Positions 51,450-61,607 are shown, counted from the stretch's first letter. The stretch is DNA of 64,000 nt from Maricaulis sp. (GCF_017643475.1 NZ_JAEPNI010000002.1:310001-374000); one strand, 5' to 3'. Made by a program: numbers and translations. Notes: generated by a model from the sequence alone, not told the origin.

Positions 51450-51848
51450 CTAGTTGCTCTCCAGCTCCGATTGGCGGGCGCGTGTCATCGCGACCTGGCA
51501 GTCCAGCGTGATATCCGTGCGAGAGGCCTCGCTGACAAACATCAGGGCGCCCCGGCGACCACATTCCGCATCGCGATAGGTCTGCCAGTGCTGATGCGCC
51601 GTTTCCAGCATCTCCGCCGCGCGGAACATGCCCCCACTGTCCAGATCGGCCTCCCCGGCCTCCTGGCGGGCATTGTCCAGCGCCGTGTCGAGCTGCCGTT
51701 CCGCATCCCGCAACAGATCACGCAGGCAATTATGCCTGGCGCGGTCATTGGTCAGGTGCTGGGAACATTCAACGAGCGGACGGCGCGGCGCGAGGGCCAG
51801 GTCCTGGGTGGCAGAGGCCGCCGCCAGGGCGAAAACGAACTCGATCAT
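51450..51848 (-). CDS. LprI-type (DUF1311) small exported protein
   Basis: 132 residues with a short signal peptide (MIEFVFALAAASA). Mature part has the lysozyme-inhibitor LprI/DUF1311 pattern: cysteines in VECSQHL, HNCLRDLL, AECGRRG and LDCQVAM, and the HWQTYRDAEC motif. Such proteins protect against lysozyme in some bacteria; the role here is unproven. Stop codon is immediately followed by the GST TTG start. Confidence 0.75.
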   Translation of the reverse strand: MIEFVFALAAASATQDLALAPRRPLVECSQHLTNDRARHNCLRDLLRDAERQLDTALDNARQEAGEADLDSGGMFRAAEMLETAHQHWQTYRDAECGRRGALMFVSEASRTDITLDCQVAMTRARQSELESN

Positions 51849-51920
51849 CGTCTACTCCGATAATGGGTCCGACTTTATGGACGAGCTGGAGGGATTTCAA
51901 AAGCCCCCAAATCGGGAATA

Positions 51921-52793
51921 TCAAAACACGCGCGGTACGATAGCCTTGAGACGGTCGACAATTTCCGGATCGCGACTGGCCGGCGGCGTTACCACAGCGG
52001 CGTCCAGCACGGTTTCGATGTCATCCGGGCTCGGAGTGCGCTCGACGGCGCTCAGCTGCTCTGTGAGGCCTGTCAGCAGGCGTTTGGCCTTCTCGGTATT
52101 GCCACGCATCACGGCGAGCACAGCGGCCACGTCGACACTGTCCTCCTCCTCGTGCCAGCAATCATAATCCGTCACCATCGCCACGGCGGCATAGGGCAGT
52201 TCCGCCTCGCGGGCGAACCTTGCTTCGGGCATGTTGGTCATGCCGATCACATCCAGCCCCCAGGACCGATAGAGTTCACTTTCCGCACGGGTGGAGAATT
52301 GCGGGCCTTCCATGACCAGATAGGTGCCACCCTTGGTGATCCCGATCCCGGCCGCCTCGCCGGCTTCATAGACCAGCCGGCTCATGCGGGAACACACCGG
52401 GTCAGCCATCGGCACATGCGCGACACAGCCTTCACCAAAGAAGCTTCGCGGACGGCCCTGGCTGCGATCAACATACTGGTCCACGACAACGAAATGGCCT
52501 GGCGCATATTCCTCGCGCAGGGATCCGCAGGCGGAAATGGCGATGATATCGCTACAGCCTGCCATTTTCAGAGCCGCGATATTGGCGTCATAGGGAACCT
52601 TTGAGGGCGGGATGGCGTGGGCAGTGCCGTGGCGCGGCAGAAAGACCAGTTCGATCCCGTTCAGCGTGCCCATCGTGAGATCCGCAGAGGGCATGCCCCA
52701 GGGCGTCTCCACGCTTTGCGTACGCACATTCTCAAGCCCATCCAGGCTGTACAGGCCGGAGCCGCCGATAATTCCGAGTTTCCAGTTGTTCAT
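51921..52793 (-). CDS. mtnP: S-methyl-5'-thioadenosine phosphorylase
   Basis: Cleaves methylthioadenosine to adenine and methylthioribose 1-phosphate (methionine salvage). 290 residues. Signatures: GIIGGSGLYSLDGL with phosphate-binding Ser, FLPRHGTAHAIPPSKVPY, GMTNMPEARFAREAEL and AMVTDYDCWHEEE. Adenine formed can be used by Apt encoded 1.1 kb downstream in the same direction; LprI and GST genes lie between. Confidence 0.93.
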   Translation of the reverse strand: MNNWKLGIIGGSGLYSLDGLENVRTQSVETPWGMPSADLTMGTLNGIELVFLPRHGTAHAIPPSKVPYDANIAALKMAGCSDIIAISACGSLREEYAPGHFVVVDQYVDRSQGRPRSFFGEGCVAHVPMADPVCSRMSRLVYEAGEAAGIGITKGGTYLVMEGPQFSTRAESELYRSWGLDVIGMTNMPEARFAREAELPYAAVAMVTDYDCWHEEEDSVDVAAVLAVMRGNTEKAKRLLTGLTEQLSAVERTPSPDDIETVLDAAVVTPPASRDPEIVDRLKAIVPRVF

Positions 52794-52803
52794 GGGATCA
52801 TCC

Positions 52804-52842
52804 CCCAAAAGAAAAAGGCTGCGGGCATATGCCCACAGCCTT
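52804..52842 (-). terminator. Terminator of the pet operon
   Basis: On the minus strand AAGGCTG (pairing 52842-52836 with 52821-52815), one mismatch, then GGGC/GCCC around an ATAT loop; followed by TTTTTCTTTT. It lies 26 bases past the petC stop and just before mtnP. Confidence 0.85.
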
Positions 52843-52867
52843 CAGATCTTGCAAGTGCTGGTAACGC

Positions 52868-53689
52868 CTAGTGCTCGACGTTCGCCCAGACCTGGCGATA
52901 GGCCAGATAGACCAGGATGGCGAACACGAAGAGATACAGCAGAACCATCAGGCCCATGGACTTGCGTGCCTCCATGTGCGGGTCGGAGGCCCAGGCCAGG
53001 AAGACGGTGACGTCTTCGGCCATCTGCTCGACCGTAGCTTCGGTACCGTCAGCGTATTCGACCTGGCCGTCGAAAGAGATCGGGGCAGCCATGGCGATCG
53101 CACCACCGGTGAAGTACTCATTGTAGTACTGGCCAGGGCTGAGATCGGTGCCTTCCGGAGCCTCTCCATAACCTGTCAGCAGGGCGTAGATGTAATCTGC
53201 ACCATGCGAACGGGCCTTGACGATCAGGGACAGATCCGGCGGCAGCGCACCGGCATTGGCGGCACGCGCCATCTGTTCATTCTCGAACGGAGCCGGGAAA
53301 TAATCCGCCGGGATACCCGGACGCTGGAACATGTCGCCATCGTCATTCGGGCCGTCCCAGATCTGGTAGTTCGCCGCGATCTGCATGACGACCGTATTGT
53401 CGTTCGGATTCTCGAAGCGCTCATCCCAGAATGGACCAGCAGCCTGCCCCAGATTGCGGAAGCTGATCAGGTCAAGCGAGTGACAGGACGCACAGACTTC
53501 CTGATAAACCTGCAAACCACGCTGGAGCTGATACCGCTCGCCATGGTCGCCGTCAGCATACGTGCCGAACGGTCCAGAGAAGATCCATTCGCGTTTTTCC
53601 GGCGCGTGTGCATCGCCCTCAAGGGCAGAAGCCGTAGCAGTGAGGCCCAGAGCGGCCAGGCCAGCGGCGATGATGTGAACCATTTTCAT
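52868..53689 (-). CDS. petC: Cytochrome c1 of the bc1 complex
   Basis: 273 residues: signal peptide, haem c motif VCASCHSL (residues about 47-54), a large periplasmic domain with PDLSLIVKARSHGADYIY and the axial Met region, and one C-terminal transmembrane helix (MGLMVLLYLFVFAILVYLAY). Passes electrons from the Rieske protein to cytochrome c in the inner membrane. Last gene of petABC. Confidence 0.95.
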   Translation of the reverse strand: MKMVHIIAAGLAALGLTATASALEGDAHAPEKREWIFSGPFGTYADGDHGERYQLQRGLQVYQEVCASCHSLDLISFRNLGQAAGPFWDERFENPNDNTVVMQIAANYQIWDGPNDDGDMFQRPGIPADYFPAPFENEQMARAANAGALPPDLSLIVKARSHGADYIYALLTGYGEAPEGTDLSPGQYYNEYFTGGAIAMAAPISFDGQVEYADGTEATVEQMAEDVTVFLAWASDPHMEARKSMGLMVLLYLFVFAILVYLAYRQVWANVEH

Positions 53690-53702
53690 GATCGTCGCTC
53701 CC

Positions 53703-55013
53703 TTAGGACTTATCTGTGCCCAGGACCGCCGCCTCGATGGAGGCCGGACGTTCCTTCGGCTTTTCGATGATGCCCATGATCGGCAGGATCACCAGGAAAT
53801 AGGCGAAGTAGTAGAGGGTCAAAAGCTGACCGAACCACAGGAATTTGAAGCCCACTTCATGGCCTTCCGCGTCGTGCCCCATGACGAACACCAGATCATC
53901 CGGGTTCTTCGCGCCACACCAGCCCAGACCCAGGCAGGCGAGTACGAAGAAGATGAAGAACCAGCGTGTCAGCGGACGGTAACGCATGGAGCGTACGCGG
54001 GACGTATCCAGCCAGGGCAGGACAAACAGGATCGCGATGGCGCCGAACATGGCCAGGACACCGCCCAGCTTGGCGTCGATCGGACCGATGTCGAAGGTGA
54101 CCGCACGCAGGATCGCGTAGAAGGGCAGGAAATACCATTCCGGTACGATGTGCGCCGGCGTCGACAGCGGGTTGGCTTCGATGAAGTTGTCCGCGTGACC
54201 CAGAACATTCGGCATGAAGAAGACGAAGGTTGCGAAGACCATCAGGTAGACGATGATCGCGAAGCCGTCCTTGACCGTGTAGTACGGGTGGAAGGGCAGC
54301 GTGTCCTTCTTGCCGGAATCGCCCTTGCGGACGTCCAGTCCGACCGGGTTGCCATTGCCCGGCACGTGCAGGGCCCAGATGTGCAGGCCAACCACGCCGG
54401 CGATAACAAAGGGCAGCAGGTAGTGCAGGGAGAAGAAGCGGTTCAGCGTGGCCTGACCAACGGAGAAACCGCCCCACAGCCATTCGCGGATCGCGTCACC
54501 GACAAACGGCAGCGCACCGATCAGGTTGGTGATCACCATAGCGCCCCAGTAGGACATCTGGCCCCACGGCAGGACATAACCCATGAAGGCCGTGGCCATC
54601 ATCAGAAGGTAGATCACGACACCCAGGATCCACAGGATCTCGCGCGGCGCCTTGTAGGAACCGTAATAGAGACCGCGGAACATGTGCAGATAGACCGCAA
54701 CGAAGAAGAAGGCCGCGCCATTGGCGTGCATGGACTGGATCATCCAGCCGAAATTCACGTCGCGACGAATGCGCTCGACACTGTCGAAAGCCATGCTTTC
54801 GTGCGGTACATAGTGCATGGCGAGGATGATACCGGAGATGATCTGGATCATCAGGAAGACGGCGAGAATGCCACCGAATGTCCACCAGTAGTTCAGGTTA
54901 CGCGGCGTCGGGAAGTCAACAAAGCTGTCCCAGCCCAGGCGGATGATCGGCAGGCGATCATCTAGCCAACGCGTGAAGCCGGATTTCGGCTCGTAGGTCG
55001 AAGGTCCGCTCAT
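53703..55013 (-). CDS. petB: Cytochrome b of the bc1 complex
   Basis: 436 residues, eight helices, full-length alphaproteobacterial cytochrome b. Haem-ligand histidines in the helices with [21 protein letters not shown] and the second with [21 protein letters not shown] are visible; [15 protein letters not shown] carries the PEWY quinol-site motif. ATG 55013 overlaps the petA stop (ATGA), so translation is coupled. Confidence 0.96.
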   Translation of the reverse strand: MSGPSTYEPKSGFTRWLDDRLPIIRLGWDSFVDFPTPRNLNYWWTFGGILAVFLMIQIISGIILAMHYVPHESMAFDSVERIRRDVNFGWMIQSMHANGAAFFFVAVYLHMFRGLYYGSYKAPREILWILGVVIYLLMMATAFMGYVLPWGQMSYWGAMVITNLIGALPFVGDAIREWLWGGFSVGQATLNRFFSLHYLLPFVIAGVVGLHIWALHVPGNGNPVGLDVRKGDSGKKDTLPFHPYYTVKDGFAIIVYLMVFATFVFFMPNVLGHADNFIEANPLSTPAHIVPEWYFLPFYAILRAVTFDIGPIDAKLGGVLAMFGAIAILFVLPWLDTSRVRSMRYRPLTRWFFIFFVLACLGLGWCGAKNPDDLVFVMGHDAEGHEVGFKFLWFGQLLTLYYFAYFLVILPIMGIIEKPKERPASIEAAVLGTDKS

Positions 55014-55639
55014 GCTACTGCCCACCCCGAGTTTGCTGCTTCTTCGCCAGACAGGCCGAGCTTAACGACCGTCTCGCTTTCGAAGAAATAATCCGGAACC
55101 GGAAGGTTTTCCGGAGCCGGTCCGCGACGGATGCGTGCGGACTTGTCGTAGTGCGAGCCGTGGCACGGACAGTACCAGGCTTCGTACTCGCCACCCTGAG
55201 AGGTTTCCTGGCTCGTCGGAACGCAGCCGAGGTGAGTACAATTGCCTTTGACAATCAGGAATTCCGGGCGAAGGACGCGGTTCGCGTCATAGGCCGGAGC
55301 ACCTTCCATGCCCGCATTCTCGTTACGTGCGTCTTCATCCGGCAAGGCCGACAGGTCAACGTCACGGGCGTCGGCGATCTCCTCTTCCGTACGGTGACGG
55401 ATGAAGACCGGCGCCCCGCGCCACATCACTGTGATTTCCGATCCCGCAGAAACCTGCGAGACATCGACACGGATGGAACCCAGTGCAAGCGTATCCGCTG
55501 CCGGGTTCATCTGGTCGACGAACGGCCAAGCTACAAGACCGCCACCGACAGCGGCCGCGCCGCCTGCAGCGATATAGATGAAGTCGCGACGGGACGGTTC
55601 TTGACCGTGTCCGTCGGGCGCGCCGTTGTGTTCCGTCAC
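55010..55639 (-). CDS. petA: Ubiquinol-cytochrome c reductase iron-sulphur (Rieske) subunit
   Basis: About 209 residues. Tat-type signal [19 protein letters not shown] with one helix; [2Fe-2S] ligands in NCTHLGC and [11 protein letters not shown] chose GTG 55639, preceded by AGAGG, since this gives the usual short N-terminus before the Tat motif; a longer frame exists to 55735. First gene of the pet operon. Confidence 0.93.
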   Translation of the reverse strand: MTEHNGAPDGHGQEPSRRDFIYIAAGGAAAVGGGLVAWPFVDQMNPAADTLALGSIRVDVSQVSAGSEITVMWRGAPVFIRHRTEEEIADARDVDLSALPDEDARNENAGMEGAPAYDANRVLRPEFLIVKGNCTHLGCVPTSQETSQGGEYEAWYCPCHGSHYDKSARIRRGPAPENLPVPDYFFESETVVKLGLSGEEAANSGWAVA

Positions 55640-55816
55640 GAGCCGACCTCTTCTCTTCGTGTTTACGGGTCCACGCAAGTGCGTGTCCCTGCCCCAGAAA
55701 ATCGCCAAATCTGCGTTCACAGGTTTGACGACCATAACCTATCGCCGTAAGGCGGATCGCGTACGCGGCGCGTTGCCGCACACACTTCCGGACTCTTGGC
55801 TTGAGCGCGGCTTAAA

Positions 55817-56263
55817 ATGCGGATCGTTTTTTTTCAACCAGATATTCCGCAAAACCTCGGGGCAGCGATGCGCGTCGCAGCCTGTTTCGGGGCGGATCTC
55901 GACGTCATCGAACCCTGCGCCTTTCCCCTTACTGCAAAGGGTATACGCAAGGCAGCCATGGACTATGAGGCGACCATTTCCCCTGTCAGACATAGCTCCT
56001 GGAGCCAGTATCTGACGGTCCAGCCCGCGTCAAAAGGTCGCCTCGTCCTGTTTACAACGCGTGGCGCAGACAACCTATGGGACTTCAAATTCCGTCCGGA
56101 TGACCGACTGCTATTTGGTCGGGAAAGTGCAGGCGTTCCGGACGAGGTTCATGATCAGGCCGATGCACGCGTCATCATCCCGATTCGTCCGGAAACCCGG
56201 TCACTCAACGTCGTTGTTTCCGCCGGCATCGCCCTCGCCGAGGCCCAGAGGCAGTTGCGCTAG
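55817..56263 (+). CDS. trmL: tRNA (cytidine(34)-2'-O)-methyltransferase
   Basis: 148-residue SPOUT methyltransferase. N-terminal VFFQPDIPQNLGAAMRVAACF and C-terminal LLFGRESAGVPDEVHDQADA, with IPIRPETRSLNVVVSAGIAL, are diagnostic. Modifies the wobble base of tRNA-Leu. It shares CTAG (56260-56263) with the convergent gene. Confidence 0.92.
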   Translation: MRIVFFQPDIPQNLGAAMRVAACFGADLDVIEPCAFPLTAKGIRKAAMDYEATISPVRHSSWSQYLTVQPASKGRLVLFTTRGADNLWDFKFRPDDRLLFGRESAGVPDEVHDQADARVIIPIRPETRSLNVVVSAGIALAEAQRQLR

Positions 56264-57114
56264 CCGCCTGACATCAGTCCCGCCCGGACCATGTCGGCGG
56301 CATATTCGTGATTGAGCTGGAATTCCAGCAGATCCGCCATCGCATCACAGGCCGCGGCGAACTCTGCATCATTCTGCGGCTCATAGCCCGAGAAATACCG
56401 CAGACGGTTCTCGTCATAATTGTTGAAAACAAATCCCTGCATCTCCCCCGTCCCGAGGGTCGCGCGGTCGAGATCGTACGGAATCGCCTCGGGGCCGGCC
56501 GCCAGCACAAGCGCTACCATGGCGTCCTGCATCGGTGCGTAGGCCGCATGCCGCCCCGCTTCCATCGCCTGCCGCGAGGAGATGTTCTGCGGCGCGATAC
56601 CGGAATAGAGCAGCGTGTAACAATATTGTGGTTCGCTCATCAGATTTCGCGCCACACTCAGCAAGGTGCGCTGAAGGCCTAGCAGAGCTTCATCTGTCGC
56701 CCGCGGCCCATAGATCACGACAGCCGTCTGGCCAAGCACGAAGGCCTCTTCATACATCACCTGTTCGGCCTGCTCGGAACCTCCGCTGCGATAAGCTTCG
56801 ATCGCCCGCTCCCGCATGCGTTGCTGGGCGTCGGGATCAACGGTCGCGAGTGCCTGCAGCATCTGGTTCTCGGCAAACATCGCATCTACTTCGGCGCCCA
56901 TATCGCGTCCGCCATGGGCTTCTCGCTCACCGGAAAGCAGCGGGCCGGCAGCCAGCGGCACAATCAGGGCGCCGGCCACGGTCAGGGCAATCGCGATGAT
57001 TTGCGGCAGGCCAAAACCGTCTCCGCGGCGCGGCATGCGCGCGCCGAGAAGAATCCCCAGGCCCGCGCCCAGAGCGCCGCCAATTCCGGCCAGGATAATG
57101 TTTGTGATGTCCAT
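56260..57114 (-). CDS. Membrane-anchored protein of unknown function
   Basis: 284 residues: two N-terminal helices (about 5-25 and 38-60, with a Gly-rich first helix) and a large Ala/Glu-rich helical domain (about 70-284). There are two cysteines (in PQYCYTLL and AAACDAMADL) and no recognised motif. Convergent with trmL, and divergent from the helicase gene. Confidence 0.6.
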   Translation of the reverse strand: MDITNIILAGIGGALGAGLGILLGARMPRRGDGFGLPQIIAIALTVAGALIVPLAAGPLLSGEREAHGGRDMGAEVDAMFAENQMLQALATVDPDAQQRMRERAIEAYRSGGSEQAEQVMYEEAFVLGQTAVVIYGPRATDEALLGLQRTLLSVARNLMSEPQYCYTLLYSGIAPQNISSRQAMEAGRHAAYAPMQDAMVALVLAAGPEAIPYDLDRATLGTGEMQGFVFNNYDENRLRYFSGYEPQNDAEFAAACDAMADLLEFQLNHEYAADMVRAGLMSGG

Positions 57115-57417
57115 CTCGTGCCCCTGTTTTCGGGCGCAGACTAGGGCGGGCAGGCGGGCGAGAACAAGACTGGGCGCTCAGTTGGCCCGGCGCGCCGTAA
57201 CGGAAATCACTTGTGGATTGCTGCAAAAACGAGCATACCGCGCGCAACGCCACGGCGTGGACCTTTGATCTCAAAGTTCGTGGCTCATTTTTGCGCAATC
57301 TCGCGCCTTCTCGAATTCGCTCGGCGAATTCACCTCCGCCGGACGGCTGACCCACGCTCAACACGTTCACCCACCCCAACCAGCCTGCGCTGCAGTCTGG
57401 TGTGAACAGGTATTGTT
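57115..57417. other. Divergent intergenic region and long leader before the helicase
   Basis: 303 bases with no supported gene. It must hold promoters for both flanking genes. Short palindromes such as GAATTCGCTCGGCGAATTC (57312-57330) could form hairpins in the helicase leader. Long leaders are common in cold-induced helicase genes. Confidence 0.4.
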
Positions 57418-58821
57418 TTGACGCATTTTCACGACCTTGGCCTCGCCAAACCGCTTATCAAGGCCATCGACGCTTCCGGGTACACAACCCCGACCCCGAT
57501 CCAGGCGCGCGCCATCCCGAAACTCCTGACCGGATCCGATCTCGTGGGCATCGCCCAGACCGGTACCGGCAAGACCGCGGCCTTCACCCTGCCCCTGCTG
57601 CATCAGCTGCTGGATTATGACGAACCGGTCGGCGCGCGTCGCTGTCGCGCCCTGGTCCTCGCCCCGACTCGAGAGCTAGCCGCCCAGATTGAGGAAAACG
57701 CCGCGCGTTATGCCCAGAACACCAAGCTGCGTCTGACCACGGTGTTTGGCGGAGTGAAACCGCGCCCGCAGATCAAGGCGCTGGAACCGGGCGTCGACAT
57801 GCTGATTGCGACGCCGGGCCGCCTGATGGACCATATCTCCACCGGCGCCCTGCGCATTGACCGGGTCGACATGGTCGTGCTGGACGAGGCTGACCAGATG
57901 CTGGATCTCGGCTTCATGCCGACCATCCGCCAGCTGATGGCCAAGCTGACGCGCAAGCGCCAGACCGTCCTTTTTTCCGCCACCATGCCCAAACAGATCC
58001 GCAAGCTGGCCGAGGATTTCCTGACCAGGCCGGTCGAAGTCTCGGTGGCACCGCAATCCACACCGATCGAACGCATCGAACAGGACGTCCAGCTGCTGGA
58101 GCGAAGCGAGAAGCGCGCCGCCCTGCGCGACCTCCTGGCGCCACGCGAAATGGAACGCGCCATCGTCTTCACACGCACCAAACACGGGGCCAACCGGGTT
58201 GTCAGCAATCTGGAAAAGGACGGGCTGAAGGCGGTCGCCATCCACGGCAACAAGTCCCAGAACCAGCGCGAGAAAGCCCTGGCAGCCTTCCGTGAAGGCT
58301 CTGTGCGCATCCTCGTCGCGACGGATATCGCTGCGCGCGGCATCGATATTCCCGGCGTCAGCCATGTCATCAATTTCGACCTGCCCAATGTGCCCGAAGC
58401 CTATGTGCACCGGATCGGCCGTACGGCACGGGCCGGAACGGACGGGGTCGCCATCTCGCTGGTCGAGCCGGGCGATCGCATCCTGCTGCGCGATATTGAA
58501 AAGCTGATTGGTCGTCACCTCTCCGCTTTTGGTGCCGAACTGGAAATCCCCAAGGACGCCAAACGCCCCGGCAGTGGTGGCGGAGGCGGCGGCAAGCGCG
58601 GCGGTGGCGGTGGAGGCGGTGGCAATCGTCGTCGGCGCCCTGCTGGCAACCAGGCGAAGTCCGGTGGTGACAAGCCACGGCAGGGCAATGGCAAGCCGGG
58701 TGGAAAGCCCAAGGCGAAACCGGCCAGCGGCGAGAGTGGCCAGTCCAAACCAGCCGGAGCCGGACAGGGGCGACGCCGGGTGCGCCGCCGCAAGTCCAAT
58801 GCGACCCGCGTCGGTTCGTAA
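57418..58821 (+). CDS. DEAD-box RNA helicase, RhlE-like
   Basis: 467 residues. All motifs in order: Q motif TTPTPIQARAIP, I AQTGTGKTAAF, Ia APTRELAAQ, II VLDEADQML, III FSATMPKQ, IV RAIVFTRTKHGA, V ATDIAARGIDIPGV and VI YVHRIGRTARAG. The C-terminal 90 residues are Gly/Arg/Lys-rich and basic (RGGGGGGGGNRRRR-like), a flexible RNA-binding tail. The start is TTG at 57418. Likely role: RNA remodelling, ribosome assembly or cold adaptation. Confidence 0.93.
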   Translation: MTHFHDLGLAKPLIKAIDASGYTTPTPIQARAIPKLLTGSDLVGIAQTGTGKTAAFTLPLLHQLLDYDEPVGARRCRALVLAPTRELAAQIEENAARYAQNTKLRLTTVFGGVKPRPQIKALEPGVDMLIATPGRLMDHISTGALRIDRVDMVVLDEADQMLDLGFMPTIRQLMAKLTRKRQTVLFSATMPKQIRKLAEDFLTRPVEVSVAPQSTPIERIEQDVQLLERSEKRAALRDLLAPREMERAIVFTRTKHGANRVVSNLEKDGLKAVAIHGNKSQNQREKALAAFREGSVRILVATDIAARGIDIPGVSHVINFDLPNVPEAYVHRIGRTARAGTDGVAISLVEPGDRILLRDIEKLIGRHLSAFGAELEIPKDAKRPGSGGGGGGKRGGGGGGGGNRRRRPAGNQAKSGGDKPRQGNGKPGGKPKAKPASGESGQSKPAGAGQGRRRVRRRKSNATRVGS

Positions 58822-58869
58822 CACCTCTTGCCTATTGCCAGACGCGCCCCAGCGCGTATGCATGTCGCC

Positions 58870-59748
58870 ATGACGGAACAAGCACTCAATATCGATCTCG
58901 CCCGCGCCTCTGCCCGGGCCTGGTTTAAAGACCTGCGCGACCAGATCTGCGCCGAATTTGAACGCCTGGAAGACGAGGCCCCGGCTGAGCTTTATCCTGG
59001 CGAGGCCGGACGTTTTGAATACGAGGACTGGTCACGCGGCGAGGACCAGGGCGGTGGCCAGATGGGCATCATGCGCGGTCGGCTTTTCGAAAAGGTCGGC
59101 GTGCACGTCTCCACCGTGCATGGCGAGTTTTCCGAACAATTCCGCAAGCAAATCCCCGGCGCCGAGGAAGATCCGCGTTTCTGGGCGTCGGGCATTTCCC
59201 TGATCGCCCACATGTGGAACCCGAATGTTCCGGCCGTGCACATGAATACGCGCTTCATCACCACGACGAAGTGGTGGTTTGGCGGCGGCATGGACCTGAC
59301 CCCCGTGCTCGACAGCGCCCGCACCCAGGCTCATCCCGATGCTAGGGACTTCCACGCTGCCTGCAAGACGGCCTGTGACAAACACGGCGAGGATTACCAC
59401 CAGCGTTTCAAGAAATGGTGCGACGAGTATTTCTACCTGCCACACCGGGACGAACCGCGCGGCATTGGCGGGATTTTCTACGACCGCCACAATACCGGCG
59501 ACTGGGACGAGGATTTTGCCTTTACCCGGGATGTCGGTCTGGCTTTCCTCGACATCTACCCAACGCTTGTCCGCCGCCGCATGAACGAGACATGGACCGC
59601 CGACCAGCGCGAGGAACAACTTGTTCGTCGTGGTCGTTATGCCGAGTTCAACCTGCTCTATGATCGTGGCACCAAGTTCGGCCTGGAAACCGGTGGCAAT
59701 GTAAAGTCGATCCTGTCCTCCATGCCGCCCGAGGCGAAGTGGCCGTAG
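58870..59748 (+). CDS. hemF: Aerobic coproporphyrinogen III oxidase
   Basis: Oxidatively decarboxylates coproporphyrinogen III in haem synthesis using O2. About 292 residues. Signatures: [52 protein letters not shown] and [23 protein letters not shown] chose MTEQALN at 58870 on family length; ATG at 58858 is possible. Haem made here serves the bc1 complex and the globin of this window. Confidence 0.95.
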   Translation: MTEQALNIDLARASARAWFKDLRDQICAEFERLEDEAPAELYPGEAGRFEYEDWSRGEDQGGGQMGIMRGRLFEKVGVHVSTVHGEFSEQFRKQIPGAEEDPRFWASGISLIAHMWNPNVPAVHMNTRFITTTKWWFGGGMDLTPVLDSARTQAHPDARDFHAACKTACDKHGEDYHQRFKKWCDEYFYLPHRDEPRGIGGIFYDRHNTGDWDEDFAFTRDVGLAFLDIYPTLVRRRMNETWTADQREEQLVRRGRYAEFNLLYDRGTKFGLETGGNVKSILSSMPPEAKWP

Positions 59749-59857
59749 CCGCACAAACGGGACACCCAGCGGCGTGTTCCCGCTTGGCTGTTCAACAGAT
59801 GCATCCGATATCGCCCCGGGAAACATCTCATCACTGATGAGACAAGGGCGAGTACAG

Positions 59858-60670
59858 ATGCGAAACGGACGAGTCACCACAGCCGCCGGGCCGCACAAGC
59901 GGTTTGAAGCAGTGTTCAGCGGTCGTGCCTTCGCGCCGCACCGGCATGATACCTATACCTTTGCCCTGACCCTGAAGGGTGTGCAGAGTTTCGAGTATCG
60001 CGGCGCCTGCCGGCACTCCTTGCCGGGCGAGCTGGTCATCCTGCACCCCGATGAACTGCATGACGGCATGGCCGGAACCGACGAGGCGTTCGGCTATCGC
60101 GGTATCAATATCCGTCCCGAGGAATTCGAACACGCCCTGGCCGGTCGCGCCCTGCCCTTCATCGAAGGCGGTCGCAGTACGGACCGACAACTGATCTCAC
60201 TGGTTCACGGCCTCGTCCGGGATCTCGCCACGCCGGTGGACGCGCTGGACTGGAGCGCGGTGATGACCGAGCTGGTCGACCGTCTGTGTGCCGTGGAAAC
60301 CGGACAGGACATTGATCGCCCGATCGATCACCAGGCCGTTTATCGCGCCCGCGACTATATCCTGGCCCACCTGGATGAGCCGATCACCATGGAGGCGCTG
60401 GAAAACGTGACGGGCCGGTCCCGCTGGAACCTGGCCCGTGATTTCCGCGCCCTGATGGGGACCAGCCCCTATCGTTACGTCACCCTGCGCCGCCTCGATG
60501 CCGCCCGCGTGCTGATCGCCAATGGTACGTCCCTGGCGAGCGCAGCCTGTGCGACCGGTTTTTCCGATCAGGCCCATCTGACCCGCCAGTTCAAGGGCAA
60601 TTTCGGCGTCACCCCGAAGGTCTGGCTGAAACTGCTCGACACCGGCACCAACGGCACGATCATTCAATAA
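59858..60670 (+). CDS. AraC-family regulator with cupin domain
   Basis: 270 residues: N-terminal cupin (FAPHRHDTYTFALTLKG) and C-terminal double helix-turn-helix (about 170-265; NVTGRSRWNLARDFRALMGTSPYRYV, written in part, and AACATGFSDQAHLTRQFKGNFGVTPKVW). The AAGGGCGAG before ATG 59858 supports that start; ATG 59837 is an alternative. The inducer and targets are unknown. Confidence 0.85.
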   Translation: MRNGRVTTAAGPHKRFEAVFSGRAFAPHRHDTYTFALTLKGVQSFEYRGACRHSLPGELVILHPDELHDGMAGTDEAFGYRGINIRPEEFEHALAGRALPFIEGGRSTDRQLISLVHGLVRDLATPVDALDWSAVMTELVDRLCAVETGQDIDRPIDHQAVYRARDYILAHLDEPITMEALENVTGRSRWNLARDFRALMGTSPYRYVTLRRLDAARVLIANGTSLASAACATGFSDQAHLTRQFKGNFGVTPKVWLKLLDTGTNGTIIQ

Positions 60671-60739
60671 ATCAGGTCCGCCGCGCTCTATCTCGATGGA
60701 AAGTTTTGTTGGGCCCTGCCCGTTCCGAAGAGAAAAAGC

Positions 60740-61447
60740 ATGACCAATACTTCCCCCTCCCGTTCCCGGGCCGCGCTGGAACTGCTCGCTGCCCTGACCA
60801 TCGCCTTTGGTTCGAAAGTTGTACTGGACCAGTTCATCTGGAAATTCGCTGGACCAGCTTCCCTGCTCATCGTCCTGAGTGTCGCCACCGTCTATCTGCA
60901 CCATCGCGGTGAAACCTGGACGGGCCTGGGCCTCGCCCGGCCGCGCGGCTGGAAATCCGGCCTCCTGATCCTGCCCCAGACCTTACTGGCGATCGTGGCT
61001 ATCCTGGGCAGCGGCGTGGCCATGGCCTATCTGGGTGACGCGGCCGGTCTCTGGAGCTCGGACGCCCTGCCGGAGGGTGTGGAAGCCCGTTGGGGCGATA
61101 TCGAAGGCAATCTGCCGGTCTATTTGATGTGGCTTGCCATTGTCTGGACCAGTGCGGCCTTCGGCGAGGAAATGTTCTTCCGCGCAGTGCTGGTCAGCCG
61201 GGTCGAGCGCATCTTCGCGGGTATCCCGATGCGCGCCCTGCTGAAAGTCTTCATCCCCGCCCTGATTTTCGGTTTTGCCCACATGTATTACCAGGGTGTG
61301 CGCGGTCTCGTGGTAACCGGAACCATCGCCTTTGCCCTGGGTACGCTCTACCTGCTCTACAAGCGCAATCTCTGGCCGCTCATCCTGGCACACGGCTTAG
61401 TGGACACCCTGGCGATGACCGCCTTCTATCTGGACGCCGACTGGTAG
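60740..61447 (+). CDS. CPBP family intramembrane metalloprotease
   Basis: 235 residues, about six to seven helices. CAAX-protease/CPBP motifs: GEEMFFRAVL (EExxxR), FGFAHMYYQ and LAHGLVDTLAM. These enzymes cleave prenylated or small membrane proteins; most bacterial members have no known substrate, though some serve bacteriocin self-immunity. ATG 60740 preceded by GAGAAAAAGC. Confidence 0.82.
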   Translation: MTNTSPSRSRAALELLAALTIAFGSKVVLDQFIWKFAGPASLLIVLSVATVYLHHRGETWTGLGLARPRGWKSGLLILPQTLLAIVAILGSGVAMAYLGDAAGLWSSDALPEGVEARWGDIEGNLPVYLMWLAIVWTSAAFGEEMFFRAVLVSRVERIFAGIPMRALLKVFIPALIFGFAHMYYQGVRGLVVTGTIAFALGTLYLLYKRNLWPLILAHGLVDTLAMTAFYLDADW

Positions 61448-61607
61448 ATCCATAACGGGCAAAATCTTCCGGCACCCGGAAAGGTTTACCCGGCAGATCC
61501 CGCCATCGCCGCCTCGACTGCGTGGATTTGCCAGCCAGGGCTGGGCCGTTCAGACGGCCCGCCCCTTGCAGCTTCCTATCGGACAACCATCACGAGTGAG
61601 ACCGAAG

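Noticed and set aside
59777-59799. GTTC-N10-GTTC as a possible LexA box before the AraC gene
   Set aside because: The alphaproteobacterial LexA box has a 7-base spacer; this one has 10.
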